From IMG/VR virus record IMGVR_UViG_3300050015_000089, positions 1 to 34,254 of that record: DNA of 34,254 nucleotides; one strand, given 5' to 3'. The position numbers and the translations under genes were made by a program. This stretch comes from a virus. Below the pieces are notes generated by a model, which saw only the letters and a list, made by a program, of their open reading frames with translations, searched no databases and had not been told where the DNA came from. How positions within the stretch are numbered: the stretch's first letter is position 1; each line of letters opens with the position of its first letter. Shown here in pieces: positions 14,184 through 20,588 of the stretch.

Positions 14184-14939
14184 TTAAAACTTGAACTGAC
14201 TCGTAGGCAAAGGATTACTGGCTTGTCCATTACTCAATGCTGTGCTTGTGGAACTGATAGACTGACTGATAAAATCAGCCAATTTTGCAATGCGTCCTGG
14301 AGAAGCCTGACCAATACTCACATATTGATCAAATCCACCATCATCCTTGACAGTCTGAAGATACATATTAAGATTGACATCATCACCTGTAACGCCAACC
14401 AAAATAAGGAGAATGGATTCGAGGTTTTCCGAACGACGAGCAGCCAATAGAGATTTCTTAATCTGTGCGGCATCCATAATACTACCAGAGTTATTTTCCC
14501 CATCGGTAATAACTACAATAATACCATTACACAAGAAATCTTGTGATGTAAGTTGCTTACCATAAGTAGCAGTAGCTTGAATGGATTCATCAACTGCATC
14601 AAACAATGCAGTAGTTCCTCCAATTTGGAGAATGTTATCATAATCCTTTTCAACAATAGATCCAAGCAACTTGAACCCGTGGAGTTCCGACAAATTACTG
14701 GTGAATTGTGTAAGCCGAAGCATAAGGTTATCCTTACGTGGAGACTTATCACAAGCCTTAAACACAGTCTTCAATGCTTGTTCCAATTGCACCGCATACC
14801 CTTGAACAGAACTACTTGCATCCACCACAATACTGGCGAGTGTATATTCTGCCGCACCAAGTTTTGCAATCTTGGTTGCACTAAACTTATAATTTGAACT
14901 GGTGTTCAACGTTTCAATATCTTTATCCATTAAACTCAT
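14184..14939 (-). CDS. TerY-like von Willebrand factor A domain protein, 251 aa
   Basis: The MIDAS metal site is complete: VVDASSSVQG (D40, S42, S44), a Thr in IGGTTALFDAV (about 110-120) and VVITDGENNSG (about 147-157). TerY-like vWA proteins bind partners through a divalent metal and serve as scaffold or substrate for the associated kinase and phosphatase. The tail (SSTSTALSNGQASNPLPTS) is Ser/Thr-rich and flexible, a possible phosphorylation region. Codon choice is less AT-extreme than in the adjacent endonuclease gene. It has a strong promoter at 14977-15004 and a 31-nt purine-rich leader, and is followed by a terminator; the strongest-looking expression unit of the triad. Confidence 0.88.
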   Translation of the reverse strand: MSLMDKDIETLNTSSNYKFSATKIAKLGAAEYTLASIVVDASSSVQGYAVQLEQALKTVFKACDKSPRKDNLMLRLTQFTSNLSELHGFKLLGSIVEKDYDNILQIGGTTALFDAVDESIQATATYGKQLTSQDFLCNGIIVVITDGENNSGSIMDAAQIKKSLLAARRSENLESILLILVGVTGDDVNLNMYLQTVKDDGGFDQYVSIGQASPGRIAKLADFISQSISSTSTALSNGQASNPLPTSQFKF

Positions 14940-14976
14940 AACTCATATCTTTCTTTTTTATTGTTGTCTTTCAATT

Positions 14977-15004
14977 ATTATAACACAGTTTGATAACAAG
15001 TCAA
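14977..15004 (-). promoter_or_regulatory. Strong sigma70-type promoter for the vWA gene
   Basis: TTGACT (14999-15004), 16 bp, TATAAT (14977-14982, perfect -10). Predicted start 14970 gives a 31-nt leader with an AAGAAAGATATGAGTT purine-rich stretch before the ATG. Confidence 0.82.
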
Positions 15005-15013
15005 CCCGTCATC

Positions 15014-16120
15014 TTATAATAAATTTGTTGTTAATATTTGTTCTATCTGATTAAACTTCGTATATTTTATTCTTAACAATTTTATATTATTATTTTTGGA
15101 ATATTCATTGCGTAGTTTATCTCTAAATTGTATTTCTTTAAACTCATGTTCTGTAGTTAAATGTTTGCCCTTTATTAAGGCACCCATTTTGTAATGTTGT
15201 TCTCCGTCATATTCTATTAAAATATTTTGATTTGGTAAATAGAAATCAAATTTCAACTTTGTGTTAGATTTTGGATTTATACAATCAACAAATGTCTTTT
15301 GAGAAATAAATTCTATATTATTATTTTTTAAAAAATTTAATATTTTTATTTCTCCATACGAACTATTACAATGTGGGCATCCTTGACCTAATAGATGTCC
15401 ATCAGGTCTTTGTAAAAATTTTCCATGTTTTGGACATTTAATACACACTTTTGATTTATTATCTTTATATTCCGTGATAAATGAATAATCATATTTTTTA
15501 TTATGAATAATGTTTGATTCGTTAATAAAAGAATTTATTGTATATCGCTTATTTCTGGAGCACACATTACACCCAGTACCTTGTAAATGGCTGGCTGGGG
15601 TCTGACTAAATTCTCCATGTATTTTACAAATAATTTTGACTTTTTCATGAGTGGATAAATAAACCACATTAGAATAATCATACTTATTTCCATGAACTTT
15701 CTGAGCCTTTTCTATAAATTGACTTGTTGTTAGTTTTGGAGTTCCAAAACAATATGGACATCTACAACCATTTAAATGAGAATTTGGTTTTTGTAAAAAA
15801 ATACCATGTAGCGGGCATTTTATTTCTACTTTGGAAAACGCATTTAAATAAACCACATTAGAATAATCATACTTATTTCCATGAACTTTCTGAGCCTTTT
15901 CTATAAATTGATTCGTTGTTGATTGCTCCGTGCCGCCACATATGGGACATCCATGACCCCCAAGATGATCGGTTGGCATTTGAAAAAATAAACCATGTAT
16001 TAGGCATTTTATTTCTATTTTAGTATAGTTATTTTTATAAATTACATTAGAATAATCATACTTGTGGTTATGAATAATATTTGATTTTTCAATAAATTTT
16101 TCAATAGATTGTCGTTTCAT
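15014..16120 (-). CDS. Vsr/EDxHD-like homing endonuclease with four zinc repeats, 368 aa
   Basis: Four tandem repeats of about 63 residues (each 'F-I-E-K-(A/S) ... HN/GNKYDYS-x-V-x-Y ... V/I-x-I-x-C-x-x-HG-x-F-x-Q-x-P-x-x-HL-x-G-x-(G/R)C-x-x-C') span about residues 1-250. They are followed by the same nuclease domain as in 12579-13304: GEIKILNFLKNN, KFDFYLPNQNILIEYDGEQHY, QFRDKLRNEYSKNNNIKLLRIKYT. The repeats probably bind DNA with one zinc each. Repeats 2 and 3 still share a 67-nt identical stretch, so amplification is recent. The start codon lies in a 16-bp inverted repeat (16110-16157). It sits between the nicotinamidase and the vWA gene. Confidence 0.87.
   Translation of the reverse strand: MKRQSIEKFIEKSNIIHNHKYDYSNVIYKNNYTKIEIKCLIHGLFFQMPTDHLGGHGCPICGGTEQSTTNQFIEKAQKVHGNKYDYSNVVYLNAFSKVEIKCPLHGIFLQKPNSHLNGCRCPYCFGTPKLTTSQFIEKAQKVHGNKYDYSNVVYLSTHEKVKIICKIHGEFSQTPASHLQGTGCNVCSRNKRYTINSFINESNIIHNKKYDYSFITEYKDNKSKVCIKCPKHGKFLQRPDGHLLGQGCPHCNSSYGEIKILNFLKNNNIEFISQKTFVDCINPKSNTKLKFDFYLPNQNILIEYDGEQHYKMGALIKGKHLTTEHEFKEIQFRDKLRNEYSKNNNIKLLRIKYTKFNQIEQILTTNLL
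15656..15722. repeat. 67-nt direct repeat, copy 1 (inside endonuclease gene)
   Basis: Identical to 15845-15911; the 189-nt offset is exactly 63 codons, one protein repeat unit. It shows recent duplication of a zinc-repeat module. Confidence 0.9.
15845..15911. repeat. 67-nt direct repeat, copy 2 (inside endonuclease gene)
   Basis: Identical to 15656-15722 base for base; the flanks diverge immediately on both sides. Confidence 0.9.
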
Positions 16121-16157
16121 ATTACTAATAAATATAGTTCGGTAATATGAAACGACA
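16110..16157. repeat. 16-bp perfect inverted repeat enclosing an endonuclease start codon
   Basis: Arms 16110-16125 and 16142-16157 are perfect reverse complements with a 16-nt AT-rich loop. The 16110-16125 arm includes the ATG and the next bases of the endonuclease gene, so a read-through RNA from the nicotinamidase gene would bury the start codon in the hairpin. The loop holds a TATATT that could be a -10 box for a transcript lacking the upstream arm. Confidence 0.85.
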
Positions 16158-16166
16158 TATATATTT

Positions 16167-16979
16167 TTACCAATCGATCGATTTACAAATTTTCATTCCT
16201 CGCTTGGACATATTTAAGACAAAATCTTGTCCCAACTTCTCAAATCCAGTTACAGAACTACTACAATCAGTCAAAAGTGTAAATTTTTTAATATTATCAT
16301 CGCCAAAATTATTAGCAATATCAGTAATAGACGAAGCAACGCAATGACTTAAAGCTTCGCCAGTGATAAGAATCTCATCAGCTTCAGAAAGAGTATCTAA
16401 CAAATTCGTATTGAGTTTTGTACTTGGATCATTATCATCAGGACAGTCCGCCATCAAAATAGAATAATGTTCACTCGCCATATTACTACCTTTAGCAACG
16501 AAGTTAATACGACTAAAGGTATCCTTTTCCCACTTATACAATGCCTCTGCAACCACAGGAACGATACTATGTCCCCATGATCCAATCAAACAATGTACTG
16601 GCCAGATAACAAGAACATACCGACCATTTTTCTTAAGTGTCTCCACATACGACAATGCCTTACCTTGCCATTGTGGATTAAATGCCCTCCAAACTCCATT
16701 CTTGACATCGTCAACGGAAATCATTGTAAATGGATTGGGGTGCTCTCCTTTGGAATTAACCCAAAACGATGGGTGAGCAATATGCACATATTGATGAGAA
16801 TCCAATGTACAGTGAATTTCTGTAATACGTTTTTGATTTTTATTGATAAAACTTCCCAAGCGAGTCATATCTGCTTCGGCACCTGCAACAACAAGTTGCC
16901 CTTTTTCTCCACCTGGACCCTTTGCAATACAAAAATCATTTTGCGGGTCAATTGTAATTAGATGAACTGTCTTTGCCAT
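16167..16979 (-). CDS. pncA: Nicotinamidase (isochorismatase superfamily), 270 aa
   Basis: Nicotinamidase hydrolyses nicotinamide to nicotinic acid and ammonia. The catalytic set is visible: D11 in TIDPQNDF, the metal-binding DSHQYVHIAHPSFW (D60, H62 and H66 or H69), WPVHCLIGSWG (125-135, typical of nicotinamidases), a likely catalytic lysine at K163 (FVAKGSN) and the nucleophile C213 in GEALSHCVASS. Length fits the PncA family with some inserts. It lies downstream of the adenylyltransferase gene with its own promoter (17046-17073) and a 60-nt purine-rich leader ending GATAAAGTT before the ATG. The ammonia it releases could serve the ammonia-type NAD synthase at 6249-7319; this is inference. 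Confidence 0.9.
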   Translation of the reverse strand: MAKTVHLITIDPQNDFCIAKGPGGEKGQLVVAGAEADMTRLGSFINKNQKRITEIHCTLDSHQYVHIAHPSFWVNSKGEHPNPFTMISVDDVKNGVWRAFNPQWQGKALSYVETLKKNGRYVLVIWPVHCLIGSWGHSIVPVVAEALYKWEKDTFSRINFVAKGSNMASEHYSILMADCPDDNDPSTKLNTNLLDTLSEADEILITGEALSHCVASSITDIANNFGDDNIKKFTLLTDCSSSVTGFEKLGQDFVLNMSKRGMKICKSIDW

Positions 16980-17045
16980 AACTTTATCTTTCTCTTTTTA
17001 GTTTATTCTGTAACTTTTTTACTTTTTCTCTCTAACCGTGACTTT

Positions 17046-17073
17046 ACTATACCGCTACAGTATAAAAAGTCAA
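17046..17073 (-). promoter_or_regulatory. Sigma70-type promoter for the nicotinamidase gene
   Basis: TTGACT (17068-17073), 16 bp, TATAGT (17046-17051). Predicted start 17039; the 60-nt leader is purine-rich with repeated AGAGAAA/AAAGA stretches. Confidence 0.78.
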
Positions 17074-17095
17074 ATTTATTTTACAAGTTGCTTGT

Positions 17096-18019
17096 TTATC
17101 CCTTGTAATGATTGAACCAATTTTTAAACATACCAAAAATTGGTCTGTGAGTTGGATTTATATCAGTATCTTTAAGATCATTAATATTTTTCCATTGAAC
17201 AAAACTTAAATCATCTGCTGCAACTGGTGTTCCAGTAAAATATCTCATTGCATATAAAAATGTCATTATTTTATCAATTTCATTTCTATATCGAACATCA
17301 TCAACCACCATACTTCCAATATAAGTTTCAACACCGACTAACAAACTTGTTTCTTCCAAAGTTTCTCTCACTGCCGCAGTTTCAGCACTCGTATCCTTTA
17401 ATGGATCCATAAATCCACCTGGGAATCGTAAAAGTGTTTCTCCTGATTTTTGTCCGAGCAATATTTCATCGGTATCAAAATTGATAATAGCCATATCCAC
17501 CGTTGGCTTAAAAGAAGGATATTGATTCTCCATGGCATGAACAACACCCTTGCGCCAATCTTCTGTAGGAAGTCCTTTAATACCAATACGTTTGCGAATT
17601 TCACTTGCGGAAATAAACTTATTAGGCACCAATTCAACGGTAGGAAACTTACCTTTATATGAATCAATAAAGCTACTCCTGCTTCCATATAATACTACTT
17701 TATTGGATGGTCCAATAAGTTTACTTATTTGGCGGTCAAGATTTTTGCTCCAGATATCATCATCAAAAACATCTTCAATATAATAAGTTTCAACATCTGG
17801 ATATTTCTCCTCCAGCATTGCTTTGCGAGCAGCAAAATCCAATGGGTTTCTCATTGTGCATTTAAGATGTGCAAGACCTAAGAATACTAATACTCTTGGA
17901 TGATTGGATGTGACACGATTGAGAATATCAATGTGTCCTTCGTGAAGGAATGGACTCTGGAAACGGGCGATAATAACACCCACTTCAGCAACTTCGGCAA
18001 CTGTCTTTAGTTCGTTCAT
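17096..18019 (-). CDS. nadM: Bifunctional NMN adenylyltransferase / Nudix hydrolase, 307 aa
   Basis: The N-terminal half is a nucleotidyltransferase: IIARFQSPFLHEGH (17-29, with the H-x-G-H ATP motif H26, H29) and FISASEIRKRI (135-145, the I-S-x-(S/T)-x-x-R motif). It joins NMN or NaMN to AMP, making NAD+ or deamido-NAD+. The C-terminal half is a Nudix domain: FPGGFMDPLKD (199-209) and ETAAVRETLEETSLLV (213-228, R-E-x-L-E-E), typical of ADP-ribose pyrophosphatases, with a slightly lengthened box. The same fusion is known from cyanobacteria, Francisella and vibriophage KVP40. It has a good purine-rich ribosome site (AAAGGT) and a 94-nt leader behind the promoter at 18120-18148. Confidence 0.92.
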   Translation of the reverse strand: MNELKTVAEVAEVGVIIARFQSPFLHEGHIDILNRVTSNHPRVLVFLGLAHLKCTMRNPLDFAARKAMLEEKYPDVETYYIEDVFDDDIWSKNLDRQISKLIGPSNKVVLYGSRSSFIDSYKGKFPTVELVPNKFISASEIRKRIGIKGLPTEDWRKGVVHAMENQYPSFKPTVDMAIINFDTDEILLGQKSGETLLRFPGGFMDPLKDTSAETAAVRETLEETSLLVGVETYIGSMVVDDVRYRNEIDKIMTFLYAMRYFTGTPVAADDLSFVQWKNINDLKDTDINPTHRPIFGMFKNWFNHYKG

Positions 18020-18113
18020 AGTACCTTTATCTTTATCTAGGTTTAACTACTTTCACCACACAAACCTTATTGTATCTCAGTTTGTATGATCAACAATACA
18101 TATCATTGATTAT
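18020..18113 (-). promoter_or_regulatory. 94-nt leader of the nadM gene with a hairpin
   Basis: This is one of the longest leaders in the window. It contains a 6-bp stem (ACAAAC / GTTTGT, 18060-18065 with 18080-18085) with a 14-nt loop and ends with a purine-rich AGATAAAGATAAAGGT before the ATG. It matches no riboswitch class that I can recognise; regulation is a suggestion only. Confidence 0.35.
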
Positions 18114-18119
18114 GTGAAA

Positions 18120-18148
18120 AGCATATCAGGTTTTACATTTCGTGTCAA
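18120..18148 (-). promoter_or_regulatory. Putative promoter for nadM, extended -10
   Basis: TTGACA (18143-18148), 17 bp, TATGCT (18120-18125), preceded by TGA as in an extended -10. Predicted start about 18113. It lies just after the 18156-19301 gene. Confidence 0.55.
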
Positions 18149-18155
18149 ATAAATA

Positions 18156-19301
18156 TTACCACTGTCCATATCTGAAACTTCGTTTTGAATATTCATTAAT
18201 ATGAAAATAATAATATAATCCTCCTTGAGTTAATATCATTAACATAAAATAAACCCCATATGACCATCCTGGAGGAGTAATAGAAATATAATCAAATTTA
18301 TGCCAATCTTTCTTGGTATAATGATTTCGTACTTCTTTATCAATAAGAGGAATTAAATTATCATTAACTGGATTTTCCATTAGTAATGATTCAATATTCT
18401 TTTTCACAAGTTCGTTCTCTGTCCATCCGAAGACATATGCCCACTGTGCAGGTTTTGTCAATGTTGCTCCACCGAATGTAATAACTAAATCATTTTTCTT
18501 TCCACCAATCCATTTGGATTGTTGCCAATGCCCATAGTCTGGTCCATTATTTCCAAACCCAACCATAATGAGATTCACTTTCTTTGTAGGACCAAGAGAC
18601 GTATTTAGACAATCCCATTTATAATGATTAATTAATACATTTGCAGTACCCATTAATCGGTCTGAATGTCTCCAGTCGGGATTATCTGGCCAAGGATATA
18701 CATTGATATTTGTTGGGACTTTACTGAATGAAAACACTGATGGGGACGCTTTAATTCTATTTTCAAATGTTTGTGTCATTGTAACTGGTTCCATATATCC
18801 AGTGACATTATTAATAGAATATATATTTCTATCACCACCATCAAAACTCCCTCCGAAATGAGAAGTGGATTGGGTTCCATCAGTAAATATTTTTCCTCCA
18901 AATTTCTTTCCAATTTCATTAAAATCTGAATGTGAAATATTACTTTCATTTATATCAGAACCAAAATCTCGAGTAGCTACCCAATGTTCATCATGAGTTT
19001 CGTGTTCAGTAGTATAATATGTTTCAGTATGAGCATCCTCACCACTTCCAACAGTACGAGTATGACTTTCCTCATACTCTTCAACCCATCGTGGATGATG
19101 CGATACCTTTACAATTTGTCCAGACCAAGTCTCAACATCTGAAGTCATTCCTGATATGACTCCCATATGCATTACTCCAGCAAGTAAAAATGCTGCGGCG
19201 GAACTAAGAATCCATTCCCACCATACTACTTCTACATCTTGTAAGAATAGATATGCACCAATGGCAACGGGTATTAAAGCACAAATGTAAAATATCCACA
19301 T
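18156..19301 (-). CDS. Membrane protein with large central domain, 381 aa
   Basis: Two N-terminal membrane helices (about residues 1-20 and 27-51) and one near the C-terminus (about 347-367, YGVYFMLMILTQGGLYYYF) flank a polar domain of about 290 residues rich in His, Glu, Thr and Trp (for example EESHTRTVGSGEDAHTETYY). No catalytic motif is recognised. It follows the LemA-like gene and another small membrane gene within one operon behind the 20191-20218 promoter, which suggests a joint envelope function. Related proteins may exist in other large phages, but I cannot name a family. Confidence 0.72.
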   Translation of the reverse strand: MWIFYICALIPVAIGAYLFLQDVEVVWWEWILSSAAAFLLAGVMHMGVISGMTSDVETWSGQIVKVSHHPRWVEEYEESHTRTVGSGEDAHTETYYTTEHETHDEHWVATRDFGSDINESNISHSDFNEIGKKFGGKIFTDGTQSTSHFGGSFDGGDRNIYSINNVTGYMEPVTMTQTFENRIKASPSVFSFSKVPTNINVYPWPDNPDWRHSDRLMGTANVLINHYKWDCLNTSLGPTKKVNLIMVGFGNNGPDYGHWQQSKWIGGKKNDLVITFGGATLTKPAQWAYVFGWTENELVKKNIESLLMENPVNDNLIPLIDKEVRNHYTKKDWHKFDYISITPPGWSYGVYFMLMILTQGGLYYYFHINEYSKRSFRYGQW

Positions 19302-19312
19302 ATTAGTATTAT

Positions 19313-19534
19313 TTATTGTTTCTCTACGTTTCCGTAATTATTTATAAATTCTTTATGTTTTAAATTATTATCATACATTGTCGCAGCGAGAACAGTAAAA
19401 ATAATAGCACCAGCTAATAACACTCCTAATTCAGGTTTATTATTCTCAATTTGACCATTCAAATATGTCACTATTCCAACAAAAATGAATATTAACCATA
19501 ACGCAATAACTAAAATAAATAAAAAAGGATTCAT
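19313..19534 (-). CDS. Small two-helix membrane protein, 73 aa
   Basis: From ATG 19534 (MNPFLFILVIALWLIFIFVG) the protein has two membrane helices (about 2-24 and 36-53) joined by a polar NGQIENNKPE loop, and a polar tail. The frame is open to a TTG at 19567, but that extension runs through the hairpin at 19547-19565 and is unlikely to be translated. It is the middle gene of the LemA / small membrane / large membrane operon. Confidence 0.72.
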   Translation of the reverse strand: MNPFLFILVIALWLIFIFVGIVTYLNGQIENNKPELGVLLAGAIIFTVLAATMYDNNLKHKEFINNYGNVEKQ

Positions 19535-19546
19535 ATTATGTAGGGT

Positions 19547-19565
19547 GGGGAGGAAATTCCTCCCC
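19547..19565. other. GC-rich hairpin without U-run between lemA and the next gene
   Basis: GGGGAGGAA and TTCCTCCCC (19547-19555, 19557-19565) form a perfect inverted repeat with a single central A. Neither strand has a U-run after it, so it is not a standard terminator; on the minus strand it precedes the next ATG by about 12 nt and could stabilise or process the mRNA or limit translation. Confidence 0.6.
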
Positions 19566-19577
19566 AATTAAATGTTA

Positions 19578-20151
19578 TTAAGGTTTCTCTGCGTTGGTAG
19601 GTGTAGGAGTAAACAACTTGGTGTCATCATCCTTACCCGATTTGAACGCTTCTTCCGTACGAGTACTGGTAACAATAATAACATCAATCTTGCCACGACT
19701 ACCAACAAATAGACTGGAAGGAAATAGGTCAATCAAATTATCGTGCTCCCGCTTAAGATCAAGCAATTCCTTCTGGCGAAACTTAAACCCATCACGTTGA
19801 GAAACAATGATATTCATCAACTGCCCGAACAACTTGCTACTGACCTTGGGACAAGCTTCCTTAATCCAATTGAAAATAGCTTTGCTTTCCCCCACCACCC
19901 TGGCGATTTTGAGCGTAACCATTAAAGATTTCCATAAGAGAAGAACGATCCTTTTCAGCAACTTGTGCTGTCTGAGAAATATTCTTCCACATTGCATCCA
20001 TTTCATTCTGGTTGTCTCGTTGCTTGGCAACAATAGTATTGCGAAGACGATGTTCGGCATTGGAGTATGATACCCACATAATGCCAATAATCAAGATACC
20101 AAGAAGAAATGTTCCAACCAACCCAATAACTGCAATTAGCGTTTTATTCAT
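19578..20151 (-). pseudogene. lemA: LemA-family protein split by a +1 frameshift
   Basis: LemA proteins have an N-terminal membrane helix and a helical-bundle domain exposed to the periplasm or outside. Frame A (20151 to 19861) gives MNKTLIAVIGLVGTFLLGIL (membrane helix), WVSYSNAEHRLRNTI and the LemA-like GYAQNRQGGGG. Frame B (ending 19578) continues with IFNWIKEACPKVSSK, LMNIIVSQRDGFKFRQKEL and VTSTRTEEAF, the conserved LemA C-terminal half. Joined, they give about 190 residues, normal for the family. The frames switch at a G5-A3 run near 19885-19892; removing one base would restore a single frame. A sequencing error, a real mutation or programmed frameshifting are all possible. The promoter is at 20191-20218. 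Confidence 0.85.
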
Positions 20152-20190
20152 AAATATTTAACTGTTTTTGTTTTAACTAACGATGTCCAT

Positions 20191-20218
20191 ACTCTACCGT
20201 ATTTTTGAAGAATGTCAA
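20191..20218 (-). promoter_or_regulatory. Sigma70-type promoter for the lemA operon
   Basis: TTGACA (20213-20218), 16 bp, TAGAGT (20191-20196). Predicted start 20184, leaving a 33-nt A-rich leader. The TGA stop of the upstream 76-aa gene is inside the -35 box. Confidence 0.78.
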
Positions 20219-20445
20219 TGGGGCTTTCCAACATTTTGTGGTGATCTACAATTAATAATTTCAGGAGTTATCCCAAGATTTTCTTGGCACCAAGAAACAC
20301 CACAATCATATGCTGCATCAATTGTTGCAGTAGATTCATATTTTGTTATAGGATAAGAAGATGGCATATCTAAATGCATAACAATTTTATCAGTTGCATC
20401 GGTAATCAATACAACTACTTTTCTAACATTTAATGTAACATTCAT
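20215..20445 (-). CDS. Hypothetical protein, 76 aa
   Basis: Not recognised. A beta-rich start (NVTLNVRKVVVLITDATDKIVMHL) leads into a helical segment (STATIDAAYDCGVSWCQENLG) and a short loop tail. Two cysteines (CGVSWC) are spaced like a possible metal or redox pair. It is a single-gene unit: promoter 20455-20482 upstream and the lemA promoter immediately downstream. Confidence 0.7.
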   Translation of the reverse strand: MNVTLNVRKVVVLITDATDKIVMHLDMPSSYPITKYESTATIDAAYDCGVSWCQENLGITPEIINCRSPQNVGKPH

Positions 20446-20454
20446 ATGAACACA

Positions 20455-20482
20455 ACTATACAGATGTTTTATAATATGTCAA
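20455..20482 (-). promoter_or_regulatory. Sigma70-type promoter, near-leaderless
   Basis: TTGACA (20477-20482), 16 bp, TATAGT (20455-20460). Predicted start 20448, 3 nt before the ATG at 20445. It lies 9 nt beyond the terminator U-run at 20491-20499. Confidence 0.8.
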
Positions 20483-20490
20483 GTGGGTGT

Positions 20491-20531
20491 ACAAAAATAA
20501 ACGGCATATCCACCCGAATAGATATGCCGTT
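20491..20531 (-). terminator. Rho-independent terminator
   Basis: An 11-bp perfect stem (AACGGCATATC at 20500-20510 with its complement at 20521-20531) with a 10-nt loop is followed on the minus strand by TATTTTTG. It ends the transcript of the 326-aa gene above it. Confidence 0.9.
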
Positions 20532-20533
20532 CT

Positions 20534-20588
20534 AATAAGGTACCGAAACGCTAGAAGCGGAAACCTTAGTCTTCAGTAATGAAGATGT
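20534..20588 (-). other. Structured 3' untranslated region with two further hairpins
   Basis: Between the stop of the 326-aa gene and the terminator lie a 6-bp hairpin with a 4-nt loop (20570-20575 / 20580-20585) and a bulged hairpin whose outer stem AAGGT/ACCTT (20537-20541 / 20563-20567) encloses CGCT/AGCG or CCG/CGG pairs. With the terminator this makes three consecutive hairpins, which could be a 3'-end-derived small RNA. No known RNA family is recognised. Confidence 0.4.

Noticed and set aside
14223-14897. Plus-strand frames opposite the vWA gene, including a 114-codon one
   Set aside because: Mirror frames of a gene with a complete MIDAS motif, promoter and terminator.
15656-15911. CRISPR-like repeats
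   Set aside because: Only two copies, inside a coding frame with a codon-exact offset; they are protein-repeat DNA.
17083-17095. Terminator after nadM (ACAAG/CTTGT hairpin)
   Set aside because: The stem is only 5 bp with no GC-rich core and no clear U-run.
20483-20588. tRNA gene
   Set aside because: No cloverleaf, no T-loop consensus and no CCA-compatible acceptor stem; hairpins end in a terminator.
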